37,655 bases of DNA from CAYSRC01 sp964433495 (GTDB lineage Bacteria > Bacillota > Clostridia > Oscillospirales > Ruminococcaceae), in assembly GCA_964433495.1 (NCBI GenBank), contig CAYSRC010000021.1:1-37655 (forward strand), written 5' to 3'. Below the pieces are notes generated by a model. The model worked only from the letters and a program-made list of their open reading frames with translations. It did no database searches and had not been told where the DNA came from. Shown here piece after piece: positions 22,847 through 31,249 of the stretch (positions within the stretch are counted from its first letter, which is position 1; the number at the start of each line of letters is the position of its first letter). The translations under genes and the position numbers were made by a program.

Positions 22847-24025
22847 ATGAAGTTCAAAAAGTTCTTTGCAGTCCTGCTGGCGGCTGTTCTGTGCGTCGCC
22901 ATGCTGGGCGCGTGCTCGGGTCCGAGCGCGGACGGCGGCTCGCAGCAGGGCGGGGACGCCGAAGCGAACAACGGCGGCAGTGACGGCAAGACCGTCGTCA
23001 AGGTCGGTTTCATCGGCCCGCTGACCGGCGGCACCGCACAGTACGGCGAGTCGGTCCGCAACGCCGCCAAGATGTATTTTGACGAGTTCAACGCGACAAA
23101 CGAAAACTTCACCGTCGAGTTCATCGAGATGGACTCCGAGGGCGACAGCGCCGTCGCGGCGACGGCCTACAACACCCTGTACGACCAAGGCGTCGTCGCT
23201 ATCGTCGGCCCGGTGCTCACGGGCGAGACGAGCGCCGTCGCAGAGCTTGCCGCCGAGGACGGCATGCCCCTTGTCACGGCGTCGGCTACGGGCGACACCC
23301 TCACCGACATCGGCGACGCACTCTACCGCACCTGCTTCAACGACTCGTTCCAGGGCGGCAAGATGGCCCATTATGCCGGCGAGGTCATGGGCGTCAAAAA
23401 GGTGGCCGTGATGACCAACACCGCCTCCGACTACAGCAAGGGCCTTGCGAACGCGTTCATCGCCACCTGCGGCGACCTCAACATTGAGGTTGTGGCCGAG
23501 GAGAGCTATGTCGAGGGCGACACCGATTTTATGGCGCAGCTCACCAACCTCTCCGCCCGGGAATTTGACGCGCTCTGCGTGCCCGACTACTACGGCACCG
23601 TCGCGCTCATCGCCCAGCAGGCGAAGTCGGTCGGTATAACCGCCCCCTTCCTCGGCGGCGACGGCTACTCGGGCGTCGTCGAGATCGTCGAGGATCCGTC
23701 GGTTCTCGAGGGCTTTGTGTTCACCGACCACTACTCTCCCGAGGCGAGCGAAGCGGGCACCGATTTTGCGACCAGGTACACCGAGACCTTCGGCGTCGAG
23801 CCGCTGTCCTTCTCGTTCCTCGCCTACGATGCGGCGATGGTCATCGCCGACGCGGCGACCCGCGCCGAGACGCTTGACATGGCGGGCATGATGGCGGCGA
23901 TCGATGCGACCGACCTCGACTGCCTGACCACCCACTACACCTTTGACGAGGACAACAACCCCGTCAAGGAGTGCGCGATGAGGACCATCGAGAACGGCGA
24001 GTACAAGTTTGTCTCGATGTTCTAA
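22847..24025 (+). CDS. livK: Branched-chain amino acid ABC transporter, substrate-binding lipoprotein
   Basis: 392 residues: lipoprotein signal (MKFKKFFAVLLAAVLCVAMLGAC, lipobox LGAC), a Gly/Ser/Asp-rich linker, then the type-1 periplasmic binding fold of LivJ/LivK: VKVGFIGPLTGGTAQYGESVRNAAKMYFDEFNA, IVGPVLTGETSAVAELAAEDGMPLVTASATGD, and a second lobe with AFLAYDAAMVIADA-like helix. It should capture Leu/Ile/Val or a related amino acid outside the membrane and deliver it to the permease encoded downstream. The ATG at 22847 follows GGAGG AATTGAGG; an ATG five codons earlier overlaps the ribosome site. First structural gene of the operon; the exact ligand cannot be read from sequence. Confidence 0.92.
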   Translation: MKFKKFFAVLLAAVLCVAMLGACSGPSADGGSQQGGDAEANNGGSDGKTVVKVGFIGPLTGGTAQYGESVRNAAKMYFDEFNATNENFTVEFIEMDSEGDSAVAATAYNTLYDQGVVAIVGPVLTGETSAVAELAAEDGMPLVTASATGDTLTDIGDALYRTCFNDSFQGGKMAHYAGEVMGVKKVAVMTNTASDYSKGLANAFIATCGDLNIEVVAEESYVEGDTDFMAQLTNLSAREFDALCVPDYYGTVALIAQQAKSVGITAPFLGGDGYSGVVEIVEDPSVLEGFVFTDHYSPEASEAGTDFATRYTETFGVEPLSFSFLAYDAAMVIADAATRAETLDMAGMMAAIDATDLDCLTTHYTFDEDNNPVKECAMRTIENGEYKFVSMF

Positions 24026-24080
24026 AGACCGCTTTTAAAGCTAAATCCGGGGGCCACGGGGCCCTTCGGCCCGCGGGCAA

Positions 24081-24161
24081 AAAGGGGCTGCCGCAGAGCG
24101 CGGCGCCCCTTTGCCGACGCATAGACCGATGCCCCCGAAAGGGCATGGGCCCGTGCGTCGG
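24081..24161 (+). promoter_or_regulatory. Two stable stem-loops in the livK-livH gap
   Basis: 24081-24112: AAAGGGGC plus CCGC pairing with GCGG plus GCCCCTTT. 24114-24161: CCGACGCA plus ATGCCC pairing with GGGCAT plus TGCGTCGG. No T-tract follows. Such stems after a binding-protein gene often protect its mRNA or reduce read-through, giving more binding protein than permease; that role is inferred. Confidence 0.6.
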
Positions 24162-24214
24162 ACAGGCCGCCCCCTCAAGGACGGTACAACAATAAAAGAA
24201 AAGGATGTGGACGT

Positions 24215-25087
24215 GTGAACATGCTCATCTCCCATCTGCTCAACGGCATACACGTGGGCAGCATCTACGCCCTTGTGGCGCTGGGCTACAGCATGGTGTA
24301 CGGTATCATCAAGCTGATAAACTTCGCGCACGGCGACATTATCATGGTCGGCGCGTACGCGGCGTGGTTCAGCATATCGGTCGCGGGCCTGCCCACCTGG
24401 GCGGGCATCGTCATCTCGATTGTGTTCTGCACGGCGCTCGGCGTCGTTATCGAAAAGGTCGCCTACAAGCCGCTGCGCGGAAGCGCCAGGATCTCCCTGC
24501 TCATCACCGCAATCGGCATAAGCCTTTTGCTCGAGAACCTCGCGCAGCTGCTCTTCAAATCCAACCCGCGCCCCTTCCCCGCATTTTTATCGGGAAGCGT
24601 CGAGATTCTCGGGCGCAGGATCGAGATCACGACGATTGTGACCATCGCGGTGTCGGTGGCGCTCATGGTCGGTCTCACCTTTCTTGTCAACAGGACTAAG
24701 ATGGGCAGGGCGATGCGCGCGGTGTCTGAGGACACCGACGCGGCGAGGCTGATGGGCGTCAACATCAACACGACGATATCCTTCACCTTTGCGGTGGGTT
24801 CGGCGCTCGCGGCGATAGCGGCGCTGCTCTACTGCTGCTCCTACTCGCAGATCAAGCCGACGATGGGCTCGCTTTTGGGCCTCAAGGCGTTTATTGCGGC
24901 CGTCCTCGGCGGCATCGGCTCGATACCGGGCGCGGTGGTCGGCGGCTTCTGTCTCGGCATCGCCGAGACGCTCGTCAAGAGCGTCAACTCGCAGCTCGCG
25001 GACGCCATCGTCTTCGGGGTGCTGATCATTACGCTGCTCATCAAGCCCACCGGCATCTTCGGCAAAAACGTCGCCGAAAAGGTTTAG
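24215..25087 (+). CDS. livH: Branched-chain amino acid ABC transporter permease LivH
   Basis: 290 residues, eight or so membrane helices. LivH family motifs: HLLNGIHVGSIYALVALGYSMVYGIIKLINFAHGDIIMVGAY near the start and the EAA-like loop with GLKAFIAAVLGGIGSIPGAVVGGFCLGIAE near the end. It forms one half of the membrane channel with LivM. The GTG at 24215 is 9 bases from AAGGA and is preferred to the ATG two codons later, which is 15 bases away. It lies 190 bases after livK and 13 bases before livM. Confidence 0.93.
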   Translation: MNMLISHLLNGIHVGSIYALVALGYSMVYGIIKLINFAHGDIIMVGAYAAWFSISVAGLPTWAGIVISIVFCTALGVVIEKVAYKPLRGSARISLLITAIGISLLLENLAQLLFKSNPRPFPAFLSGSVEILGRRIEITTIVTIAVSVALMVGLTFLVNRTKMGRAMRAVSEDTDAARLMGVNINTTISFTFAVGSALAAIAALLYCCSYSQIKPTMGSLLGLKAFIAAVLGGIGSIPGAVVGGFCLGIAETLVKSVNSQLADAIVFGVLIITLLIKPTGIFGKNVAEKV

Positions 25088-25100
25088 AGGAGGGAACGAG

Positions 25101-26129
25101 ATGAAAAAACAGAGAACCGCTTTTTCGCCCGTCCGCCTCATCACGTATACCGCGCTCACGGCGGGGCTGTTTGTCCTTTTAAACTACCTGTTCACCTCGG
25201 GCGCGCTGCCGAGAACCTACGGGCAGGTCGCGATTCGCGCGGGCATCTATGTTATCGCGGCGGTCAGCCTCAACCTCACCTGCGGTTTTTTGGGTCAGCT
25301 GCCGCTCGGCCACGCGGGGTTCATGGCGGTGGGCGCCTATACCTCGGCGATCATCACCAAGATGTTTGACTTCGGCGGCAACGAGACCCTCGCCTTTGCG
25401 GCGGCCGTTCTCGCAGCGGGGCTGTTCGCGGCGCTCGCGGGCGTCGTCATCGGCCTGCCCGCGCTGCGGCTTAAGGGGGACTATCTCGCGATCATCACCC
25501 TCGCGGCGGGCGAGATGATACGGGTGATCCTTCAAAACATAACGATCAAGACCGACGACGGCGTGATTGTCGACGGCGCGGCGGGGATCCAGCGCATCCC
25601 CGCCTACACGAGCTTCCCGTGGGTGTTTTGGATGTGCGCCGCGACGATCTTCGTCACCTACACCCTGACGCGCAGCAAGACGGGGCGTGCCGTCATCTCG
25701 ATACGCGAAAACGAGATAGCCGCCGAGAGCTGCGGCGTGCGCACCACCTATTACAAGACGCTTGCCTTTGTCGTCGCCGCGTTTTTCGCGGGCGTCTCGG
25801 GCGCGCTGTACGCCAACTTCATACGGACGGTGCAGCCGGGCGACTTTGACTTCAACCGCTCGATCGAGATCCTTGTCATGGTGGTTTTGGGCGGCATGGG
25901 TTCTATCGTGGGCTCGGTGCTCTCGGCGACGGTGCTGACCGTCCTGCCCGAGCTGCTGCGCTCGTTCAACGACTACCGCATGGTCGTCTATTCCCTGCTG
26001 CTCGTCATCGTGATGATCTTCAAGCCCTCGGGGCTCATGGGGCGCTACGAGCTGTCCCTCTCCTCCCTGTTCGGGGGGCTCGCGAAGGGACTTAAGGGCA
26101 AACGGAAGGAGGACGCGAGCAATGGCTGA
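25101..26129 (+). CDS. livM: Branched-chain amino acid ABC transporter permease LivM
   Basis: 342 residues with about nine membrane helices. Family segments: AAVSLNLTCGFLGQLPLGHAGFMAVGAYTSA, GLPALRLKGDYLAIITLAAGEMIRVILQN (the cytosolic coupling region) and MVVLGGMGSIVGSVLSATVLTVLPELLR. It pairs with LivH in the membrane. The C-terminal tail is basic (GLKGKRKEDASNG). The ATG has GAGGAGGG upstream, and the last 8 bases overlap livG, so the products are made together. Confidence 0.93.
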   Translation: MKKQRTAFSPVRLITYTALTAGLFVLLNYLFTSGALPRTYGQVAIRAGIYVIAAVSLNLTCGFLGQLPLGHAGFMAVGAYTSAIITKMFDFGGNETLAFAAAVLAAGLFAALAGVVIGLPALRLKGDYLAIITLAAGEMIRVILQNITIKTDDGVIVDGAAGIQRIPAYTSFPWVFWMCAATIFVTYTLTRSKTGRAVISIRENEIAAESCGVRTTYYKTLAFVVAAFFAGVSGALYANFIRTVQPGDFDFNRSIEILVMVVLGGMGSIVGSVLSATVLTVLPELLRSFNDYRMVVYSLLLVIVMIFKPSGLMGRYELSLSSLFGGLAKGLKGKRKEDASNG

Positions 26130-26961
26130 ACACAAGCCCGTTTTGGTGCCCATCCCCGCGACGTCGTTTTTGACGCCCGAGGACGTCGGCAAGCGCCCCA
26201 TCCTCGAGACGCGGCACCTCGGCATCGACTTCGGCGGTCTGTCCGCCGTCGAGGATTTTGACCTGACCGTCGGCCGCACCGAGATAACCGGCCTCATCGG
26301 CCCCAACGGCGCGGGCAAGACGACGATCTTCAACCTTTTGACCAACGTCTACACCCCCACGAGGGGCATCGTGATGCTCGACGGCATCGACATAAAGGGC
26401 AAGTCGACCTGGCAGCTCAACAAGATGGGCATCGCAAGGACCTTTCAAAACATCCGCCTGTTCAAGAACATCTCGGTGCTCGACAACGTCAAGATAGGGC
26501 TTCACAACGACATCAACTACTCCACCGCCGAGGGCGTCCTGCGCCTGCCGCGGTTTTGGTCGCGCGAAAAGCTCGCCGACGAGCGGGCGCTCGAGCTGCT
26601 CGGCTTCTTCGACATGCGGGGCCTTGCGGACGCCGAGGCGGGCAGCCTGCCCTACGGCGCCCAGCGCCGGCTCGAGATCGTGCGCGCGCTCGCGACGGGG
26701 CCGTCGCTGCTGCTGCTCGACGAGCCCGCCGCCGGGATGAACCCCTCCGAAACGCAGGAGCTCATGGAGCACATAAGGCTCATCCGCGACACCTTTAAGA
26801 TCGCCATCGTGCTCATCGAGCACGACATGAACCTCGTCATGGGCGTCTGCGACGGCATCGCGGTGCTCAACTACGGCAGGATCATCGCCAAGGGCACGCC
26901 CGACCAAATCAAAAACGACCCTGTCGTGATCGAAGCGTATCTCGGCAAAAAGGAGGAATGA
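26122..26961 (+). CDS. livG: Branched-chain amino acid ABC transporter ATP-binding protein LivG
   Basis: 279 residues. A roughly 27-residue N-terminal extension precedes the ATPase core. Walker A is GPNGAGKT, the Q-loop segment TFQNIRLF, the signature SLPYGAQRRLEIVRAL (a LivG-type variant of LSGGQ), Walker B LLLLDEPAAGMNPSE, the D-loop and the switch His in IEHDMNLVM, then the LivG C-terminal tail that stabilises membrane assembly. It is one of the two ATPases that energise LivHM. AAGGAGG precedes the ATG within the end of livM. Confidence 0.95.
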   Translation: MAEHKPVLVPIPATSFLTPEDVGKRPILETRHLGIDFGGLSAVEDFDLTVGRTEITGLIGPNGAGKTTIFNLLTNVYTPTRGIVMLDGIDIKGKSTWQLNKMGIARTFQNIRLFKNISVLDNVKIGLHNDINYSTAEGVLRLPRFWSREKLADERALELLGFFDMRGLADAEAGSLPYGAQRRLEIVRALATGPSLLLLDEPAAGMNPSETQELMEHIRLIRDTFKIAIVLIEHDMNLVMGVCDGIAVLNYGRIIAKGTPDQIKNDPVVIEAYLGKKEE

Positions 26962-26964
26962 GCC

Positions 26965-27663
26965 GTGCTCAAGGTGGACGGTATAAACGTTTATTATTCA
27001 CAGATCCACGCCCTGCACGACGTGTCCTTTGAGGTCAACGACGGCGAGATCGTCACCCTCATCGGCGCAAACGGCGCGGGCAAGTCGACGGTGCTCAAGA
27101 CGGTCTCCGGGCTGCTGCGCCCGAGGACGGGCGACGTGCTGTACGACGGCGCAAGCATCGTCAGGACCGAGCCGCACAGGATTGTCGAGCGCGGCATTGC
27201 GCACGTGCCCGAGGGCAGGCGGATCTTTCTTCAGATGACGGTTCGCGAAAACCTCGAGATGGGCGCCTTCACCTGCAAGGACGACTTTAAGGAGGACCTC
27301 GAGGCCGTCTACGAGCGCTTCCCCCGCCTAAAGGAGCGCCGCCGCCAAATCGCGGGCACCCTCTCGGGCGGCGAGCAGCAGATGCTCGCCATCGGGCGCG
27401 CGCTGATGAGCCGCCCGCGGCTGATGATGCTCGACGAGCCCTCGATGGGTCTCGCGCCCCTGCTGGTCAGCCAAATCTTCGACATCATCTCCGAGCTCAA
27501 CCGTCGCGGCACGACCATCCTTTTGGTTGAGCAGAACGCGCAGATGGCGCTTGCGGTGGCCGACCGCGGCTATGTGCTCGAGTCGGGCAGGATCGTGCTG
27601 TCGGGTGACGCGAAGGCGCTGCTTGTGAACGAGGACGTCAAAAAGGCGTACCTCGGCGGCTGA
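26965..27663 (+). CDS. livF: Branched-chain amino acid ABC transporter ATP-binding protein LivF
   Basis: 232 residues, the compact LivF form. It begins LKVDGINVYYSQIHALHDVSFEV; Walker A GANGAGKS, Q-loop segment IFLQMTVRENLEMGAF, signature LSGGEQQMLAIGRALM, Walker B RLMMLDEPSMGLAPLL and switch His replaced by the LivF-typical EQN (LLVEQNAQMAL). GTG start after GGAGG, three bases past livG. It is the last gene of livKHMGF; a very strong terminator follows. Confidence 0.95.
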   Translation: MLKVDGINVYYSQIHALHDVSFEVNDGEIVTLIGANGAGKSTVLKTVSGLLRPRTGDVLYDGASIVRTEPHRIVERGIAHVPEGRRIFLQMTVRENLEMGAFTCKDDFKEDLEAVYERFPRLKERRRQIAGTLSGGEQQMLAIGRALMSRPRLMMLDEPSMGLAPLLVSQIFDIISELNRRGTTILLVEQNAQMALAVADRGYVLESGRIVLSGDAKALLVNEDVKKAYLGG

Positions 27664-27732
27664 CGGCGGAGCGCGGCAACGGGAAGCCGGGTTTCCCCAA
27701 AATGTCCGAAAACAATATGGATGACAGATAAT

Positions 27733-27775
27733 AAACCGCACGGGGAGGGTTCGCCCTCCCCGTGCGGTTTTGTTT
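27733..27775 (+). terminator. Terminator of the LIV operon
   Basis: Perfect 17-bp stem (AAACCGCACGGGGAGGG with its complement) closed by a TTCG tetraloop, then TGTTT. It lies 70 bases after the livF stop. Confidence 0.95.
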
Positions 27776-27859
27776 GCGGATGTTCGGTACGGAATTCTTT
27801 TTTAGCTCCCGCATTGGGGGACGGCCTCTGCCCGCAGGCCGAACGGCGCCTCTCATCCT

Positions 27860-28225
27860 GCGCAGAGCCAAAACACCCCTTGCATAAAGGGGGCGCGGCG
27901 GAGGGATTGTAAGGCTGCAAGCTAAAACCGCAACAAAAAGCATATTTTGACGACGATGCTTTGAGCGGCAATCCCTCCGTCAGCCGACGCAGATACCTTC
28001 CCTTATACACGGCTCGCATATTTTCCGCAGGGTGTAGTCGCGCGGGCGAGCTTAATCGGAACAATAGCTCTCCACTCCGCGCGGCAGATGCGCGTCGTAA
28101 GCGGAACGGACGCGCAACACGCCCTACATATTCCCGCAGGGTGGCCGCATATAAGCGGAACGACATGCAGCGCCATTCCCGGGCATATGCGGACCGACGA
28201 ACGCCGTTTCGATTGCGTTCGGTTG
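27860..28225. repeat. Mosaic hairpin repeat block 5
   Basis: CACCCCTTGCATAAAGGGGG module (27874-27893); an element with 10-base perfect ends GGAGGGATTG (27900-27909) and CAATCCCTCC (27969-27978) and an internal AAAGCAT...ATGCTTT hairpin; then loop-conserved hairpins: GAGCT/AGCTC (28048-28070), CGCGC/GCGCG (28078-28094), GCGCGTC/GACGCGC (28090-28115), CCCT/AGGG with loop ATATTCCC (28122-28141), GCAT/ATGC (28147-28168) and CGAACGC/GCGTTCG (28198-28221). It fills the space between convergent livF and the ATP-grasp gene. No coding sequence seen. Confidence 0.8.
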
Positions 28226-28368
28226 GGAGGCCTTTAGGGACAACCGCCCGGGGACTTCACATAAGCAAGCCTTTAAGTCAAATGCAGACGATCCAAAATA
28301 AAAAGCCGCAGTCTTTCAGTCGACTGCGGCGCGCGGGCGCGTTTTCCGCTCACGCAGCTCTGCCCGGC

Positions 28369-29400
28369 TCAAAGCTTTATGTCTGCGAGCGCGGGGTCGC
28401 GGCGCAGCACCTCGCGGAAGCGCGGCTTTATCCCCGCGCCCGCGCCGCGGTGGCCGTAGTTTTGACACATGTCGTAGCTCGGCAGCGTGTTGCCCTCGAT
28501 GAGAAGCGGGCCGCCCTGTGAAAACGCGACGTCCCAGCCGACATAGCGCACCTCGGGCACGACAAGCGCCGCGCGCTTGACAAGCTCGACCGCTCGCTCG
28601 AAATCGGGGATGCGAAAGCCGACAAGCTCGGTTTTGCTGACGGGGTGCTGCGCATAGTACAGCCCCGTTTTGTCGCAGAACGCGGCGGCCGTGATCACGC
28701 CCCGCTCGTCGAGGGGGCAGTACATCCCCCCGCTCGAGATGTTGTCGACGTCGCTCTCGCCGCTTCCCATGCGCACAAGCGAATACATCAGCTCGACCTC
28801 GCCGCCCGCCGCCAGCGTCACCATGCGCACCGTGTTGACCGACGACGCGCACAGCCTGTTCATCTCGGCGTGCTGTGTCACCGCCTGCTCGACGCAGTAC
28901 ATCCCGCTTTCGCGCAGCTCGCTCAGCACCTCGGCCGCCCCTCTGCCGCGGCAGTCAAACTTCTTCACGTCGAGGCCGCCGTAGCCGCCCGTGCGCTTTG
29001 CAAAAAAGACGGGGTTGCGCCCGATAAACGCAGCCATCTCCCCGACGTCGGCACGGCGCGCGTCGAGAAACTCGCGGCCCGCGAAGTCGGAAAAGGCCTC
29101 CAAAAAGCGCAGCTTGTCCTCAAAGATATCCCTCTTTTCGGGGTCGTTGAGGCGGGAGGTGAGCGCGAGGTTGTCGGACATCGTCATGTACTGCCTGCGC
29201 TCGGCGGCCCCCTGCGCCGCAAAGCCGAAGGTGTAGTAGTCGAGATATCCGACGCCGTAGCGCACGCTGCACAGCGCCATGTCGAGCAGGATGACGGGCA
29301 GCGGCAGATTTCTCTGCTCTTTTGCGAGGCGCGCATAGAGCACCATGCGCTTAAAGCTCATGGTGCGGATGCGTTTAAAAAATACCCTGATGCTGCGCAT
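28369..29400 (-). CDS. Sugar-transfer associated ATP-grasp protein
   Basis: 343 residues matching the ATPgrasp_ST type: N-terminal helical part (FKRMVLYARLAKEQRNL), then the ATP-grasp core with PVFFAKRTGGYGGLDVKKF (nucleotide-binding Lys and Gly loop), YCVEQAVTQHAEMNRLCASSVNTVRMVT (the family-typical SVNTVR), and the metal-binding end VGWDVAFSQGGPLLIEGNTLPSYDMCQNYG. Such proteins are usually found with polysaccharide or cell-surface modification genes; the substrate is unknown. Its ATG overlaps the glyS stop (TGATG), so it is co-expressed with glyS. No glycan genes are near, so context does not help. Confidence 0.82.
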   Translation of the reverse strand: MRSIRVFFKRIRTMSFKRMVLYARLAKEQRNLPLPVILLDMALCSVRYGVGYLDYYTFGFAAQGAAERRQYMTMSDNLALTSRLNDPEKRDIFEDKLRFLEAFSDFAGREFLDARRADVGEMAAFIGRNPVFFAKRTGGYGGLDVKKFDCRGRGAAEVLSELRESGMYCVEQAVTQHAEMNRLCASSVNTVRMVTLAAGGEVELMYSLVRMGSGESDVDNISSGGMYCPLDERGVITAAAFCDKTGLYYAQHPVSKTELVGFRIPDFERAVELVKRAALVVPEVRYVGWDVAFSQGGPLLIEGNTLPSYDMCQNYGHRGAGAGIKPRFREVLRRDPALADIKL

Positions 29401-30773
29401 CAAAACTCACATGCCTTTTTGATGTAGTCGGAGAGCTCGGCGATCGGCATGCGCGTCTGCTGCATGGTGTCGCGGTCCCTGACCGTCACGCAGCCGTCGC
29501 TCTCGCTGTCAAAGTCGTAGGTGATGCACATGGGGGTGCCGATCTCGTCCTGGCGGCGATAGCGCTTGCCTATCGAGCCCGCCTCGTCGTAGTCGACCAT
29601 ATAGTCGCGCGCGAGCATGTCCCGCACCTCGAGCGCCTTTTCGGACAGCTTTTTGGACAGCGGGAGCACACACGCCTTGTAGGGCGCGAGCGCGGGGTGC
29701 AGACGAAGCACCGTGCGGACGTCGCCGCCCTCGAGCTGCTCTTCGTCATACCCCTCGACGAGAAACGCGAGCGCGACGCGGTCGGCGCCGAGCGACGGCT
29801 CGATGACGTGCGGGATATAGTGTTCCCCCGTCTCCTGGTCAAAATACTCGAGGCTCTTGCCGCTGTGCTCGGCGTGCTGCGTAAGGTCGAAGTCGGTCCT
29901 GTCCGCTATGCCCCACAGCTCGCCCCAGCCGAACGGGAACACAAACTCGATGTCGGTCGTCGCGTTGGAGTAGTGGGACAGCTCCTCCTTCTCGTGGTCG
30001 CGCAGGCGCAGGTTCTCTTCCTTAATGCCGAGCGACTTGAGCCAGTTGTAGCAGTAGCTGCGCCAGTAGGTAAACCACTCCGTATTGGTGCCGGGTTTGA
30101 TGAAGAACTCGAGCTCCATCTGCTCAAACTCGCGTATGCGGAAGATGAAGTTGCCGGGGGTTATCTCGTTCCTAAAGCTCTTGCCCACCTGCGCAACGCC
30201 GAAGGGCAGCTTTTTGCGGGTGGTGCGCTGGATGTTGGCGAAGTTGACAAATATCCCCTGGGCGGTCTCGGGGCGCAGATACAGCTCGCTCTTCGCGTCC
30301 TCGGTGACGCCCTGGAACGTCTTGAACATCAGGTTGAACTGCCTTATGTCGGTGAAGTTGCACTCGCCGCAGTCGGGGCAGGCGATCTTGTTTTCGACGA
30401 TGTAGTCGCGCATCTGCTCGTTCGTCCAGCCCGCGGGGTTCGCGCCCGCAGCCTCGATGAGCTGGTCGGCGCGGTGACGGGTGTGACAGCTCTTGCAGTC
30501 CATCAGCGGGTCGGAAAACCCGCCGACGTGGCCCGAGGCGACCCACACCTCGGGGTTCATGAGGATGGCCGAGTCGAGCCCGACGTTGTACGGGTTCTCC
30601 TGCACGAACTTCTTTCTCCACGCCGCCTTGACGTTGTTTTTGAACTCGACGCCCAAAGGGCCGTAGTCCCACGCGTTGGACAGTCCCCCGTATATCTCGC
30701 TGCCGGGGTAAACGAACCCGCGCCCCTTGCACAGGGCGACAATCTTTTCCATGGTTTTTTCGCTGTTTTTCAT
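29400..30773 (-). CDS. glyS: Glycyl-tRNA synthetase, class II single-chain type
   Basis: 457 residues, the length of the homodimeric (GlyQS, eukaryote-like) bacterial enzyme and not the alpha2beta2 type. Motif 1 region GFVYPGSEIYGGLSNAWDYGPLG, a zinc-ribbon-like insertion (CKSCHTRH ... CPDCGECNFT), LRPETAQGIFVNF, motif 2 FRNEITPGNFIFRIREFEQMELEFF, and motif 3 EPSLGADRVALAFL; an anticodon-binding domain ends the protein. It charges tRNA-Gly in the cytosol. The frame opens 40 codons upstream, but the ATG at 30771-30773 after AGAGG is the family start. Co-transcribed with the ATP-grasp gene. No T-box leader seen. Confidence 0.97.
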   Translation of the reverse strand: MKNSEKTMEKIVALCKGRGFVYPGSEIYGGLSNAWDYGPLGVEFKNNVKAAWRKKFVQENPYNVGLDSAILMNPEVWVASGHVGGFSDPLMDCKSCHTRHRADQLIEAAGANPAGWTNEQMRDYIVENKIACPDCGECNFTDIRQFNLMFKTFQGVTEDAKSELYLRPETAQGIFVNFANIQRTTRKKLPFGVAQVGKSFRNEITPGNFIFRIREFEQMELEFFIKPGTNTEWFTYWRSYCYNWLKSLGIKEENLRLRDHEKEELSHYSNATTDIEFVFPFGWGELWGIADRTDFDLTQHAEHSGKSLEYFDQETGEHYIPHVIEPSLGADRVALAFLVEGYDEEQLEGGDVRTVLRLHPALAPYKACVLPLSKKLSEKALEVRDMLARDYMVDYDEAGSIGKRYRRQDEIGTPMCITYDFDSESDGCVTVRDRDTMQQTRMPIAELSDYIKKACEF

Positions 30774-30927
30774 CTCGTGTGACCTCTGCATTTTTTGTTG
30801 TGCGGGCCCCGGGGCGCGTCCTCTCGGGCGGTTCCCGTCCCCGCTGCGGCCGAGACCTTTTTCGCTCGGGCAGCCCCGGCGGCAGGGTCTCAAAGGGCGG
30901 TTTTGCCGCCTAAAACCTCATGATATC

Positions 30928-30956
30928 ATAATAGCAAAATCACACCGCAAAAACAA
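30928..30956 (-). promoter_or_regulatory. Promoter of glyS
   Basis: Minus strand: TTGTTT (30951-30956), 17 bases, TATTAT (30928-30933). It leaves a leader of about 145 bases; a T-box specifier/antiterminator was looked for in it and not recognised. Confidence 0.6.
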
Positions 30957-31147
30957 GCGCGTCCCGCAAAGGCGGGCCGTCGCGCCCGAATTTTTGGTTT
31001 GCGCGCGTCGGGTTCAAACGGCGCTTCGCGGGACGTCCTCGGGTGGGTCTGATGTGCGGCGACCGGTTCGCCGCGGCGGGCTTTTGCAGGCGCTTTGCCG
31101 GCGCGCCGTCGCTCACGCGGCTGCTTCCCCGCGCGGGCCGTCCGTTT

Positions 31148-31214
31148 TTCGACCGAAATCGCCGCTTGTCCCCGCCCTTTATCGACACGGTGCTTGCCCT
31201 TTTATCGGTATACT
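31148..31214 (+). promoter_or_regulatory. Putative Spo0A-activated promoter of spoIIE
   Basis: Two near-consensus 0A boxes (TTCGACC 31148-31154, ATCGACA 31181-31187; consensus TTCGACA, 6 of 7 each). The second forms a -35-like TCGACA (31182-31187) placed 21 bases from TATACT (31209-31214). The overlong spacer with a 0A box at the -35 is the known layout of Bacillus subtilis spoIIE and spoIIG promoters. The transcript would start about 30 bases before the GTG. Confidence 0.5.
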
Positions 31215-31249
31215 TTGAGATAAAAAGAGATACACGGTGGTGTTTCGGT

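Noticed and set aside
30774..30930. T-box riboswitch upstream of glyS
   Set aside because: The glyS leader is a usual T-box place, but no antiterminator bulge core (TGGNACCGCG) or specifier loop was seen.
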